This document shows, in pieces, positions 54,172 through 62,912 of a stretch of DNA of 64,000 nt. A model generated the notes under the pieces. It searched no databases, was not told where the DNA came from, and saw nothing but the letters and a program-made list of their open reading frames with translations. Positions within the stretch are counted from its first letter, which is position 1. Every line of letters begins with the position of its first letter. Source of the DNA: Desulfomarina profundi (GTDB lineage Bacteria > Desulfobacterota > Desulfobulbia > Desulfobulbales > Desulfocapsaceae); assembly GCF_019703855.1 (NCBI RefSeq), contig NZ_AP024086.1, positions 4,174,501 through 4,238,500 on the forward strand, given 5' to 3'. Both the position numbers and the translations under genes were made by a program.

Positions 54172-55716
54172 TCATTTACTGAACCGTTTAACTTTGCGAC
54201 CAAACTTAATACCCAGTTTTTTCATTTTGTTGCGGAGAGTATTCGGGTGGATGGCCAGCATGGCTGCAGCTCCGTCACTGCCGTTGATCTTTCCCTTTGC
54301 GGCTTGGAGTGCCTCGATAATATGTGTCCGGATAACTTCATCAAGGGGCACAGGAACAGGTGTTACCTGGAGGGAAAAATCATTCTCCATTACCGGGGAA
54401 AGTTTTTGCGGATGATGAAAATAGAGGGGGCCGTGGCGATGCTGAATGAGAGCACGTTCCACAACATTTTCAAGTTCCCGCACATTGCCGGGCCAGGATT
54501 GTTTGGTGAGGTTCGACAGGGCTTCAGGCGCTATGCCGGGCACGGGAGTGATGCCGAGTTCTTTTGATTTTTTCTTGATAAACCATGAGGCCAGAAGAGG
54601 TATGTCCCCAGGGCGGGCACGAAGGGGAGGGATGAAAATTGGAAACATATTGATGCGAAACCACAGGTCTTCCCTGAAACTTCCCTCTTCAACCATCTTT
54701 TCCAGGTTCCGGTGGGTGGCGGCAATCACCCTGATATCCAGCCTGATCGGTGGAGAACCACCGACCCTCTCAATCTCCTGGGTCTGCAGGACCCGTAATA
54801 ACCTGACCTGAGCCCATGGAGGGAGTTCTCCTATCTCGTCAAGAAAGATTGTACCCTTGTTGGCCCGTTCAAAGCGGCCCCGTTTCTGGCTGTCTGCCCC
54901 GGTGAAAGCGCCTTTCTCATGACCGAACAGTTCACTGTCGATCAGGTTTTCCGGGATGGCGCCACAGTTGACCTTGATGAACGGCTCATCCCGTCGTGGT
55001 GATTGGCGATGAATGGCATTGGCTATGACCTCTTTTCCTGTTCCGGTTTCGCCAAACAGCAGCACAGTGGTTTTGAGATGGGCGATTTGAATCACCTTGT
55101 CCATGACGTCTTTCAGCCCTGTTTCGGCACCGATGACCTCGTCTCCTGCCCGGGAAATAAGTTCACTGTTGAGATAGCGGTTATCCGAGACCAGGCTTTC
55201 CTTCAAATCCAGCAGTTCCTGATGTTTCAGGGCATTGGCCATGGCAATGGCAAAGGGTTCGCGCAGCTGGGCGAGCAGGCGTGCGTGGTCTTCGGAAAAA
55301 CGATTGTGTCCTTTGGCAAACAGGTCTATTACTCCCAGGCGATGACCTTCGATAAAGAGGCGCAGGGCGATAAAGGAATACTCTTTTAATTGCAGTTCGG
55401 TGGTGATGATTCTTCCAAGGGGGTCGTCATCGGGTCTGTTGATGATGAGATAATCCTTGAGACGCCTGCCGCTCTCGATTGCCTGGATCAGGCCGACCGG
55501 TAGCTTGATCGACTGGCCGATTTTCTTTCCGCCCCGGTCATCGGCCATGGCTACGTAACGGATACCGCTGATGCTCGGTTCATAAATGTTGAGATACATG
55601 GCGTCTGCCGGCAGGTAAGTGCGGATAAACTCAAAACACCGCCACAGGGCGACTTCCACATCAAGGCTACTGCAGATCAATAAAGTGGCTTTTTTGAAAA
55701 ACAGGTTTTCATCCAT
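54172..55716 (-). CDS. Sigma-54-dependent activator with GAF sensor
   Basis: The 514-residue protein has an N-terminal GAF-like domain (about 10-170; LPADAMYLNIYEPSISGIRY, LRLFIEGHRLGVIDLFAKGH) and an AAA+ domain. Motifs are Walker A GETGTGKEVIANAIHR, the sigma-54 contact loop GAFTGA, and Walker [18 protein letters not shown] Fis HTH (GAAAMLAIHPNTLRNKMKKL) is at the C-terminus. FhlA/NorR-like logic: a ligand bound by GAF releases the ATPase. It is divergent from operon B, with an 11-bp inverted repeat and a sigma-54 promoter between them, and is the obvious regulator of that operon. Confidence 0.9.
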   Translation of the reverse strand: MDENLFFKKATLLICSSLDVEVALWRCFEFIRTYLPADAMYLNIYEPSISGIRYVAMADDRGGKKIGQSIKLPVGLIQAIESGRRLKDYLIINRPDDDPLGRIITTELQLKEYSFIALRLFIEGHRLGVIDLFAKGHNRFSEDHARLLAQLREPFAIAMANALKHQELLDLKESLVSDNRYLNSELISRAGDEVIGAETGLKDVMDKVIQIAHLKTTVLLFGETGTGKEVIANAIHRQSPRRDEPFIKVNCGAIPENLIDSELFGHEKGAFTGADSQKRGRFERANKGTIFLDEIGELPPWAQVRLLRVLQTQEIERVGGSPPIRLDIRVIAATHRNLEKMVEEGSFREDLWFRINMFPIFIPPLRARPGDIPLLASWFIKKKSKELGITPVPGIAPEALSNLTKQSWPGNVRELENVVERALIQHRHGPLYFHHPQKLSPVMENDFSLQVTPVPVPLDEVIRTHIIEALQAAKGKINGSDGAAAMLAIHPNTLRNKMKKLGIKFGRKVKRFSK

Positions 55717-55739
55717 CTGGTTACCTTTCCAACCAAGGG

Positions 55740-55795
55740 TTTTATTTACCGTATTTGGGAGAACAATTTTTATTTACCATATAAGGTAAATAAAA
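55740..55795. promoter_or_regulatory. Upstream activating sites TTTTATTTACC
   Basis: TTTTATTTACC occurs at 55740-55750 and again at 55768-55778. The second copy forms a perfect 11-bp inverted repeat with GGTAAATAAAA (55785-55795, 6-bp spacer). ACCATATAAG recurs at 55798. The sites lie about 75-130 bp upstream of the sigma-54 box, the usual place for enhancer binding, and next to the activator gene. Confidence 0.7.
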
Positions 55796-55870
55796 TCACC
55801 ATATAAGATATTTGGTTATGTGGTACCCGCCTAATTGATTGGTAATATATGAAATAAAATCCGCTGTATC

Positions 55871-55886
55871 TGGTGTCAATATTGCA
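55871..55886 (+). promoter_or_regulatory. Sigma-54 promoter of operon B
   Basis: TGGTGTCAATATTGCA has TGG and TTGCA with N8 between, the correct -24/-12 spacing. Transcription would start near 55897. This rules out the upstream ATG-like start at 55839 for the Mo enzyme. Confidence 0.75.
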
Positions 55887-55922
55887 TGTTATCTCCATGA
55901 ACACGGTTTATGGGAGGAAGGT

Positions 55923-58900
55923 ATGGTCACATTTATGGTTGAAACATTTTTGACACGGTCGGAGGCGGTTGCAAACCTGGTGTTTCGGGTCCTTCTGTAT
56001 CTTGCCTACCGTATGATGGTAGTAAAAAGTGGCTTGTCTGACGGCCTTAAAAAGCGGTTGGGGGAAAAGGACTATGTCGCTGAAATTAAAATCCGTGGAG
56101 GATATGGCCGGATTTTCATTCTGAAAAACGGGGAAGTTTTTTCAAAAAAGAATTTTACCGGCAAGGTGGATGTCAGCATGGTTTTCACCGACAGTGTCAC
56201 TGCCGTAAAACTCATGACTTCTCCCAGAAACTCCCTGGCCCAGATCAATGCCATGAAGAATTTCCGGGTCGATGTTCAGGGGGATGAACAGAACACCATC
56301 CATTTCATGCAGACCCTGAACATGATGAGCGGTCAATCTTCACCACCGCCGTATGGGATTGATATGGGAGACGGGCTTATCCGCTATGTCAGCAATACCA
56401 ACGGCGGACCAGTCTTTGTCTACGTAAGAGAGGGGAAGATCATCAGGATTACGCCAATAGAATTTGAGGATGGTGACGGGGCTTCCTGGACGATACATGC
56501 GCGGGGAAAATCGTTCACTCCTCCAAGAAAAGGAACAGTAAACCCTTATGTCTTCGGTTTGAAATCCCTTGTTTATTCAGAAGATCGTCTGCTGTATCCC
56601 ATGAAACGGGTTGATTTCGATCCGAATGGAGAGCGTAATTGTGCCAATCGGGGAATCTCCGGATATGAGCGGATAAGCTGGGATGAAGCTCTTGATATTG
56701 TGGCTTCAGAGATTAAAAGGGTTAAAAGGGAACATGGTCCCGGTGCCATCATGAACGGTTCCGGCTCTCATCATACGTGGGGAAATATCGGTTACTGGCT
56801 CAGTGCAAAAACACGTTTTATGAATTCCATCGGCTCCAGTCACGTGGTTCATAATCCTGACAGCTGGGAAGGATGGTACTGGGGCGCCATGCACCATTGG
56901 GGCAACAGCATTCGCAATGGTGCCACTGATACTTACGGCACGGTGGAAGATTGCCTGAAGGAAGCGGAGATGATCGTTTTCTGGTCCAGTGACCCGGAAT
57001 CGACAAGTGGAGTCTACGGGGCCTTTGAGGGTACGGTTCGCAGGCAGTGGGCCCAGTCGCTTGGCATCAAGATGGTGCACATTGATCCCTACTATAACCA
57101 TACTGCGGCCCTGCTTGGAGGCAAATGGATTGCTCCGCGTCCGGATACCGGTAACGCCATGGCTCTGGCCATTGCCTATGTCTGGATCACGGAAGATCTC
57201 TACGATAAGGATTATGTTGCAGAGAGGACGGTCGGTTTTGAGAAGTGGCGGGATTATATCCTCGGTAAAGAGGACGGAATTAAAAAAACTCCGGAATGGC
57301 AGGAGAAGGAAACAGAGGTTCCGGGCCGGGTTGTCCGGGCCCTTGCCAGACAGTGGGGAACGAAAAAAACCTATCTCTCGCCGGGGGGTTGGCAGGATTT
57401 GGCGGCGCATGCCGCTGTGCCACCGGTATAGAATGGGCGCGTTCCATGGTATGTCTCATGGCTATGCAGGGCCTCGGAAAACCAGGAATCAATATGGGCT
57501 GCCTGCAGCAGGGGGCGCCGGTTGACACCAATTTTTATTTTCCGGGCTATGCCGAGGGTGGACTTTCCGGAGATCTGGATTATACAGGCCTTCGTATTTC
57601 CATGTACCAGCGGATGCCCCAGCTTCCTTCCATGAATTCCGTCTCCCAGATGATTCCCCGGTTGCGGATTCCTGAGGCGATTCTCAACCTTTCCTGTGAA
57701 GGATATCCCACTGATCCCAAGAGTATAGAAGGTCAGTTTAAAAAGATCACTTACCCTGCTCCCGGCCATTCTCCGTCAAGAATGTACTATAAGTATGGTG
57801 GTTCTCATTTCGGTACCATGGCGGATTCTAATCGTTTTGCCAGGGCCTATCGCAGTGAAAACCTGGAATTTGTGGTCAATCAGTCCATCTGGTTTGAGGG
57901 AGAGGCAAAATTTGCGGATATTATCCTGCCCGCCTGCACGAACTTTGAGCGATGGGATATCGGTGAGACGGCCAACTCCGGTGGATACAGTCATCAGCAG
58001 TTTATCCAGTGGAACCATCGGGTCATCACCATGCAGCATAAATGTATTGAACCCCTGGGGGAAAGCCGCTCAGATTACCAGATCTTTCTCGATCTGGCCA
58101 AACGGCTGGGATTGGGGACTCTTTTTTCAGAAGGGATTACTGAGATTGAATGGTGTCGCCGGCTCTTTGATGCCAGTGATTTGCCCACAGTGATTTCCTG
58201 GCGGGATTTCATGAAAAAGGGCTATTATGTTGTTCCGGCTCCCAAGGAAGAAAACCGTGCCCCGGTTTCCTATCGATGGTTTGCGGAAGGAACTAAGAAA
58301 AATGTGCCTGAACTTTCCCCTCTGCCCTCGGATTACACGGAAGAGTGGCGAAAGGGACTGCAGACTCAATCAGGGAAGCTGGAGTTTGAATCATCGAGCC
58401 TCAAGCGATTTGCACCGGATGACCCGGAGCGGCCGCCAATTTCAAAATTCAGGCCATCCTGGGAAGGACACCATAATAAAGAACTGTATGAAAAATATCC
58501 CCTCAATCTTATCTCTCCCCATCCGCGTTACAGTTTTCACACCATGTTTGACGGCAAGAATTCCATCATCAATGATGTCAAGGACCATCGAGTTCTGGTA
58601 GATGGTTATTATTACTGGATAGTGCGAATCAACCGTGGGGATGCCCACAGAAGAAATATTGGCCATAACAGTCTTGTCCGTGTATTTAATGACCGGGGTG
58701 AAGTGATCTGTGCTGCCCATGTGACGGACAGATTACCACCGGGTACGGTCCAGTCCCCTGAAGGATCCGCTGTGTATGATCCTCTTGGAGAACCGGGAAA
58801 CTCACCAGACAGGGGCGGTTGTATCAATCTGCTCACTCCAAGCAGGAATATAATCAAAAGATCGCACTCAACTGCTTCCAATTCATGCCTGGTTCAGGTT

Positions 58901-58927
58901 GAACCCTGGAAGGAAGGGGGTGAATAA
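55923..58927 (+). CDS. Transhydroxylase-like Mo enzyme large subunit with N-terminal SCP2-like extension (operon B), frameshifted in this sequence
   Basis: The ATG at 55923 has GGGAGGAAG directly upstream. Residues 1-130 are an extension with a hydrophobic helix ([17 protein letters not shown]) and an SCP2-like fold ([33 protein letters not shown]). The transhydroxylase body starts at about 140 ([20 protein letters not shown]) and contains [46 protein letters not shown] and [20 protein letters not shown]. It is closer to the Pelobacter enzyme than the operon A paralogue in several stretches. The frame breaks at a run of six G (about 57382-57387). A seventh G would join LSPGG to [14 protein letters not shown]. 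The repaired length is about 1001 residues. The stop overlaps the small-subunit ATG by 1 nt. Confidence 0.83.
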
Positions 58928-59769
58928 TGAAAAAATACGCTTTTATCATCGATATCGCCAAATGTGAAAACTGCAATAACTGTTTTCTTTCCTGTAAAGA
59001 TGAGCACTGTGGCAACAACTGGCCCGGAATCAGTCTGTCCCAACCCCTTCATGGTCAGCGCTGGATAAATATCAGGAGAAGGGAAAGGGGGGAATTCCCC
59101 TTTATTGATGTTGCCTACCTGCCGCAACCCTGTTTTCATTGTGACAATGCCCCCTGTGTGCGGGCAGCGGGAAACGGGGCCGTGTACAGGAGGGAGGACG
59201 GGATAGTGATTATTGATCCGGAGAAGGCAAAGGGGAGAGAGGAAATAGTCTCGTCCTGTCCCTTTGGCGCCATCTGGTGGAATGAGGAAGCGCAGATTCC
59301 CCAGAAATGCACTTTCTGTGCCCATCTTCTAGATCAGGGATGGAAAAAAACACGGTGTGTACAGGCCTGTCCCACCAGTGCTCTCTCCTCTGTTTTTCTG
59401 GAGGATAAAGAACTTGAACGGTTGATCAGGGAAGAGGGACTGGAGAGATATGGCGGAGAACGGCAGGATGCGAAACCCCGTTGTTTTTACAAAAATCTCC
59501 ACAGGTATACTCGAGCCTTTATCGCGGGAACCGTTGCAACGGGAGATAAGCTGAGATCGGATTGTGTTGAAGGGGCAACTGTAAGACTGCTCAAAGATGG
59601 TAATCCTGTAGCTGAACAGAAAAGTGATGCTTTCGGGGATTTTAAATTTGATGGACTGGAAGCTGATGGATCTGTTTACATTGTTGAGGTGTTATCTTCT
59701 GCAGGAGAAAGACACACAGTAGAAATTGAATTGAAAAAGAGTTGTTTTACCGGTACGGTCAGGGTCTAG
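58927..59769 (+). CDS. Transhydroxylase-like Fe-S small subunit (operon B)
   Basis: The 280-residue protein has Cys sets in DIAKCENCNNCFLSCKDEHC, LPQPCFHCDNAPCVRAAGNG, VSSCPFGAIWW, QKCTFCAHLLDQGWKKTRC and VQACPTSALSS, as in the three-cluster small subunit of transhydroxylase. The C-terminal barrel is present (FIAGTVATGDKLRSDCVEGA, DAFGDFKFDGLEADGSVYIV). It is a paralogue of the 44632 gene but clearly diverged, so the two operons are not a recent duplication. Translation is coupled to the large subunit. Confidence 0.86.
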   Translation: MKKYAFIIDIAKCENCNNCFLSCKDEHCGNNWPGISLSQPLHGQRWINIRRRERGEFPFIDVAYLPQPCFHCDNAPCVRAAGNGAVYRREDGIVIIDPEKAKGREEIVSSCPFGAIWWNEEAQIPQKCTFCAHLLDQGWKKTRCVQACPTSALSSVFLEDKELERLIREEGLERYGGERQDAKPRCFYKNLHRYTRAFIAGTVATGDKLRSDCVEGATVRLLKDGNPVAEQKSDAFGDFKFDGLEADGSVYIVEVLSSAGERHTVEIELKKSCFTGTVRV

Positions 59770-59807
59770 AAATCTGGCGGGAAAGGGCGTAAAATCAACA
59801 AAAGTGA

Positions 59808-59840
59808 TTGACAAAAACGTGGTTACATGTAATTTTACAT
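59808..59840 (+). promoter_or_regulatory. Sigma-70-type promoter with palindrome before the transporter genes
   Basis: TTGACA (59808-59813), 16-bp spacer, TAATTT (59830-59835). The palindrome ATGTAA-TT-TTACAT (59827-59840) covers the -10 and could be a repressor site. It would give the transporters their own transcript besides the sigma-54 one. Confidence 0.5.
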
Positions 59841-59876
59841 AGCACAAAATGTGTGGTGAAATATGGATGCGATCAT

Positions 59877-61094
59877 ATGAAGATGAGGGGATACGCAATT
59901 ATCATTGCGGCATTTTTTACGGTGTCCATTGCTTACGGTATTCGGTATGGATACGGGATGCTGCTCCCCGGAATGATCAAGTCCCTTGAAATCGGCAAGA
60001 CGGAGGCCGGAATCATATATGCGTCATATTTTGTCGCTTATACACTTTTTTCACCCTTACTCGGATTACTCTCCGACAGGTATGATTCCCGCCTGATTTT
60101 AACTGTTTTTCCCGCGCTGATGGCGACTGGTGCCCTGTTGATGTCATATGCCGTCACACTGGGACAGGCGGCTGTTTTTTTCTCCCTGGCAGGAATAGGC
60201 CATGCGGCCTGTTGGGCTCCGGTAGTCTCCCTGGTGCAACTGTGGGTAAAGGATGGTCACCGGGGCACGGCGCTTGCCTTTGCCACCATGGGGAGTGGAG
60301 TAGGTATCGCCTCCTGGGGAATGATTCTGCCGGTTGTTGTTGAGCGCTCATCCTGGCAGGCAGGCTGGTATGCCATGGGTATTTTTGGTCTTTTCGTGGC
60401 GGTGCTGAATTTTATTCTTGTAAGAAACCCTCCAGGGGAGGATGATTCTCAACAGTGCTGTGAAAAGAGCAGGAAGAATTGGAAAAACAAACCGTCATAC
60501 ATGCAGATTTTGAAAAAAAAACAGCTGTGGCTTATCGGTTTTTCATATCTGCTTATCGGTTTTATCGTTCTTATACCTTTTACTTTTCTCGGTGTTTATG
60601 GAGTCGAGGAACTGCATCTGCCATACAGGGATGCAACACGGCTTTTTTCGCTGCTTGCCGTGTCGGGAATGGCCGGAAAAATTATTCTGGGAATTTTGTC
60701 TGATAAATGGGGCAGGGTTCAGGTGATGATGCTCTGTGGAGCCCTGCTTGGCACGGGATGTCTGGGTATTGTTAACTTGAGTGCTTTTCAGTTGAAAATT
60801 TGTTCTGTTGCAATGGTTGGATTGGGATTTGGAGCTGTATGGCCCGTCTATGCCGCAGCGGCAATGGATTTCTTTCCCAGGGCTGTGGCGGGTACTGTCA
60901 TCGGTTTATGGACTGTTTTTCTTGGAATTGGTTCCATATTGTCACCGGTGATCTGCGGCTGGACAATTGATCGATCCGGTTCCTATTTCGGGCCATTTAT
61001 GATAGGATTTATTGCGTCGGTTTTTTCAGTACTTCTGCTGATTCCAGGGCTTAAACAATCGGGTGTTACAGCCTGGAAAGCAGAAGAATACTAA
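59877..61094 (+). CDS. MFS transporter (monocarboxylate/OxlT-like)
   Basis: The 405-residue protein has about 12 membrane segments, from YAIIIAAFFTVSIAYGIRYG at the N-terminus to FMIGFIASVFSVLLLIPGL at the C-terminus. The cytoplasmic loop motif LGLLSDRYDSRLIL (loop 2-3) and its repeat ILGILSDKWGRVQVM are typical of MFS. The closest style is the oxalate/formate and monocarboxylate group, so an aromatic acid or acetate-like anion is a plausible substrate. It is placed 107 nt after the Mo enzyme and before a TRAP system. The ribosome site is weak, and the Met at 59883 is an alternative start. Confidence 0.82.
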   Translation: MKMRGYAIIIAAFFTVSIAYGIRYGYGMLLPGMIKSLEIGKTEAGIIYASYFVAYTLFSPLLGLLSDRYDSRLILTVFPALMATGALLMSYAVTLGQAAVFFSLAGIGHAACWAPVVSLVQLWVKDGHRGTALAFATMGSGVGIASWGMILPVVVERSSWQAGWYAMGIFGLFVAVLNFILVRNPPGEDDSQQCCEKSRKNWKNKPSYMQILKKKQLWLIGFSYLLIGFIVLIPFTFLGVYGVEELHLPYRDATRLFSLLAVSGMAGKIILGILSDKWGRVQVMMLCGALLGTGCLGIVNLSAFQLKICSVAMVGLGFGAVWPVYAAAAMDFFPRAVAGTVIGLWTVFLGIGSILSPVICGWTIDRSGSYFGPFMIGFIASVFSVLLLIPGLKQSGVTAWKAEEY

Positions 61095-61200
61095 AGGAAG
61101 ATCAAATACTTATAATCCCTGTGGCATAAAGGAGGATGTCTGTAAGGGGCAATTCGAAACGGGAAGTTTCATCGCAAACAACATTTAGGGAGACAGCAAC

Positions 61201-62220
61201 ATGAAAAAAATCGTTTTTACCTGTACGTTGGTCCTGGCTTTTTTCACATTTTTACTTGTAACTCCGTCCAATTCCACTGCAAAAACTGTAACACTGAAAT
61301 ATGCAAATTTCTTCCCTCCGACTCATATTCAGAGCAAACTGGCTGAGTCCTGGTGCAGGGAAGTAGAAAAGCGCACTGATGGCAGAGTAAAAATAGAATA
61401 TTACCCCGGCGGCAGTCTTTTGAAGGGAAAACAGATTTATGATGGTGTTGCTGATGGTATCGCGGATATCGGTTTTTCTGTTCTGGCGTATACCCGTGGA
61501 CGTTTTCCTGTAATTTCCGCTCTGGATCTACCTTTCGGATATACTTCCGGCATCACGGCCACCGCTGTGGCCAATGAATTGTATAATAAATTGAAGCCAA
61601 AAGAATTCAACGATACGAAGCTGATGTATCTCCATGCCCATGGACCCGGCTTTATTCATACCAGAAATAAGCAGATCACCAAACTTGAAGATTTAAAAGG
61701 ACTGCGGATCAGGTCCACAGGTATGAGTGCGGAAGCGGTAAAAGCTCTTGGTGCAACTCCGGTTGCAATGGGCATGGCAGATTCCTATCAGAGTCTGCAG
61801 AAAGGTGTTGTAGACGGTAGTGCTTATCCCCTGGAAGCAAACAGAGGCTGGAAGCTCGGTGAAGTGACCAAATATGCTGTCTGTGTTTATCCTGTTGCCT
61901 ATACGACGACATTTTTTGTTACCATGAATAAGGATAAATGGAGTGCCATCGATAAAAAAGATCAGGACGCGATTGAGGCCATAAATGCGGAATGGTCCAT
62001 CAAGCACGGTGAGGCCTGGGATTCAAGTGATCTGGCAGGACTCCGCTTTTTTATGGAACAGGGAAATACTGCAGCCGGCCTGGACCAGAAAGAGGTTGAG
62101 CGCTGGAAGAAAGCTGTGGCACCGGTCATCGATAAGTATGCAGCCGGACTCGATAAAAAAGGTATAGACGGGGCTGCTGTAATAAAAACTATTCGTGATG
62201 GTCTTAAAGCCAGAATGTAA
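61201..62220 (+). CDS. dctP: TRAP transporter solute-binding protein DctP
   Basis: The 339-residue protein has a signal peptide (MKKIVFTCTLVLAFFTFLLV, cleavage near NSTA) and a DctP fold: LKYANFFPPTHIQSKLAESW, GRVKIEYYPGGSLLKGKQIY, DGIADIGFSVLAYTRGRFPV, the carboxylate-binding Arg in LKGLRIRSTGMSAEAVKALG, and VDGSAYPLEANRGWKLGEV. It captures an organic acid in the periplasm and hands it to DctQM. GGGAG precedes the ATG. Context suggests an aromatic or ring-derived acid, but TRAP sequence does not fix the ligand. Confidence 0.9.
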   Translation: MKKIVFTCTLVLAFFTFLLVTPSNSTAKTVTLKYANFFPPTHIQSKLAESWCREVEKRTDGRVKIEYYPGGSLLKGKQIYDGVADGIADIGFSVLAYTRGRFPVISALDLPFGYTSGITATAVANELYNKLKPKEFNDTKLMYLHAHGPGFIHTRNKQITKLEDLKGLRIRSTGMSAEAVKALGATPVAMGMADSYQSLQKGVVDGSAYPLEANRGWKLGEVTKYAVCVYPVAYTTTFFVTMNKDKWSAIDKKDQDAIEAINAEWSIKHGEAWDSSDLAGLRFFMEQGNTAAGLDQKEVERWKKAVAPVIDKYAAGLDKKGIDGAAVIKTIRDGLKARM

Positions 62221-62243
62221 GAATTACATATTGTAATGATACT

Positions 62244-62282
62244 GGGGGCCGATTTTGTTTTGAGTGAGGCCCCCTTTTTTTT
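62244..62282 (+). terminator. Terminator between dctP and dctQM
   Basis: GGGGGCC (62244-62250) pairs with GGCCCCC (62268-62274) around a 17-nt loop, followed by T8. It should leave binding protein in excess over membrane subunits. Confidence 0.8.
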
Positions 62283-62402
62283 GCAGGCTGTTGAAATCCA
62301 GAGGCAAGATCTGAACAATCCGAATTTTTATGAAAATGACTGTGTAACTCCTGAATAAAAAGCGGCAAACCATTCTTCGGACTTCGTTGTGAAAGCATTT
62401 TC

Positions 62403-62912
62403 ATGAATGTTAAAAGAGAACCTTCAATGGAATCAATTGATAAAATACTGCAGTTTATTGCAGAGAAATTAAAAGTTGTCGGGGCATTCTTCCTGTTTGG
62501 AATGGCCATTCTGACCTGTGTGGATGTGGTGGGTAGACTGTTCAAACATCCCATATTCGGTTCGGTGGAACTGGTCAGTTTCATGGGGGTGATCGCTATC
62601 GCCACTTCGCTGCCCTTTACTCATGCGGAGGAAGGACATATCGGAGTTGAGCTGTTTATCCGTAAATTCCCGAAAAAAGTACGGGATATCGTTAAACTGT
62701 TTACGGAAACAATCTGCCTGATTCTCTTTATCCTGGTGACCTGGAGGATGTTTATCTACAGCTATAAAGTCAGGGAATCAGGTGAGCTGTCCATGAACCT
62801 GCAGCTACCTGAATACTGGATTATTTTTCTGCTGGCGGCTTGCTTTGTCATCCTCACCATGACAATTTTTGTAAGTATTCTAAAAACCATTTCAAATTTG
62901 AGAAAAAGATGA
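62403..62912 (+). CDS. dctQ: TRAP transporter small membrane subunit DctQ
   Basis: The 169-residue protein has four hydrophobic segments: VVGAFFLFGMAILTCVDVVG, LVSFMGVIAIATSLPF, TICLILFILVTWRMFIYSYK and IIFLLAACFVILTMTIFVSI. It matches DctQ, including the central HAEEGHIGVELFIRKFPKK. The ATG at 62427 (MESIDK...) is an alternative start. The TGA overlaps the dctM ATG (ATGA). It joins DctP and DctM in the sodium-driven transporter. Confidence 0.87.
   Translation: MNVKREPSMESIDKILQFIAEKLKVVGAFFLFGMAILTCVDVVGRLFKHPIFGSVELVSFMGVIAIATSLPFTHAEEGHIGVELFIRKFPKKVRDIVKLFTETICLILFILVTWRMFIYSYKVRESGELSMNLQLPEYWIIFLLAACFVILTMTIFVSILKTISNLRKR

Noticed and set aside
55839-55922. Upstream start for the operon B Mo enzyme at 55839
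   Set aside because: It lacks a ribosome site and would include the sigma-54 promoter in coding sequence. The ATG at 55923 has GGGAGGAAG directly upstream.
59808-59876. TTG start of the MFS gene at 59808
   Set aside because: This TTG is the start of a TTGACA -35 box, and the added residues are not membrane-like. A start at 59877 opens directly with the first helix.
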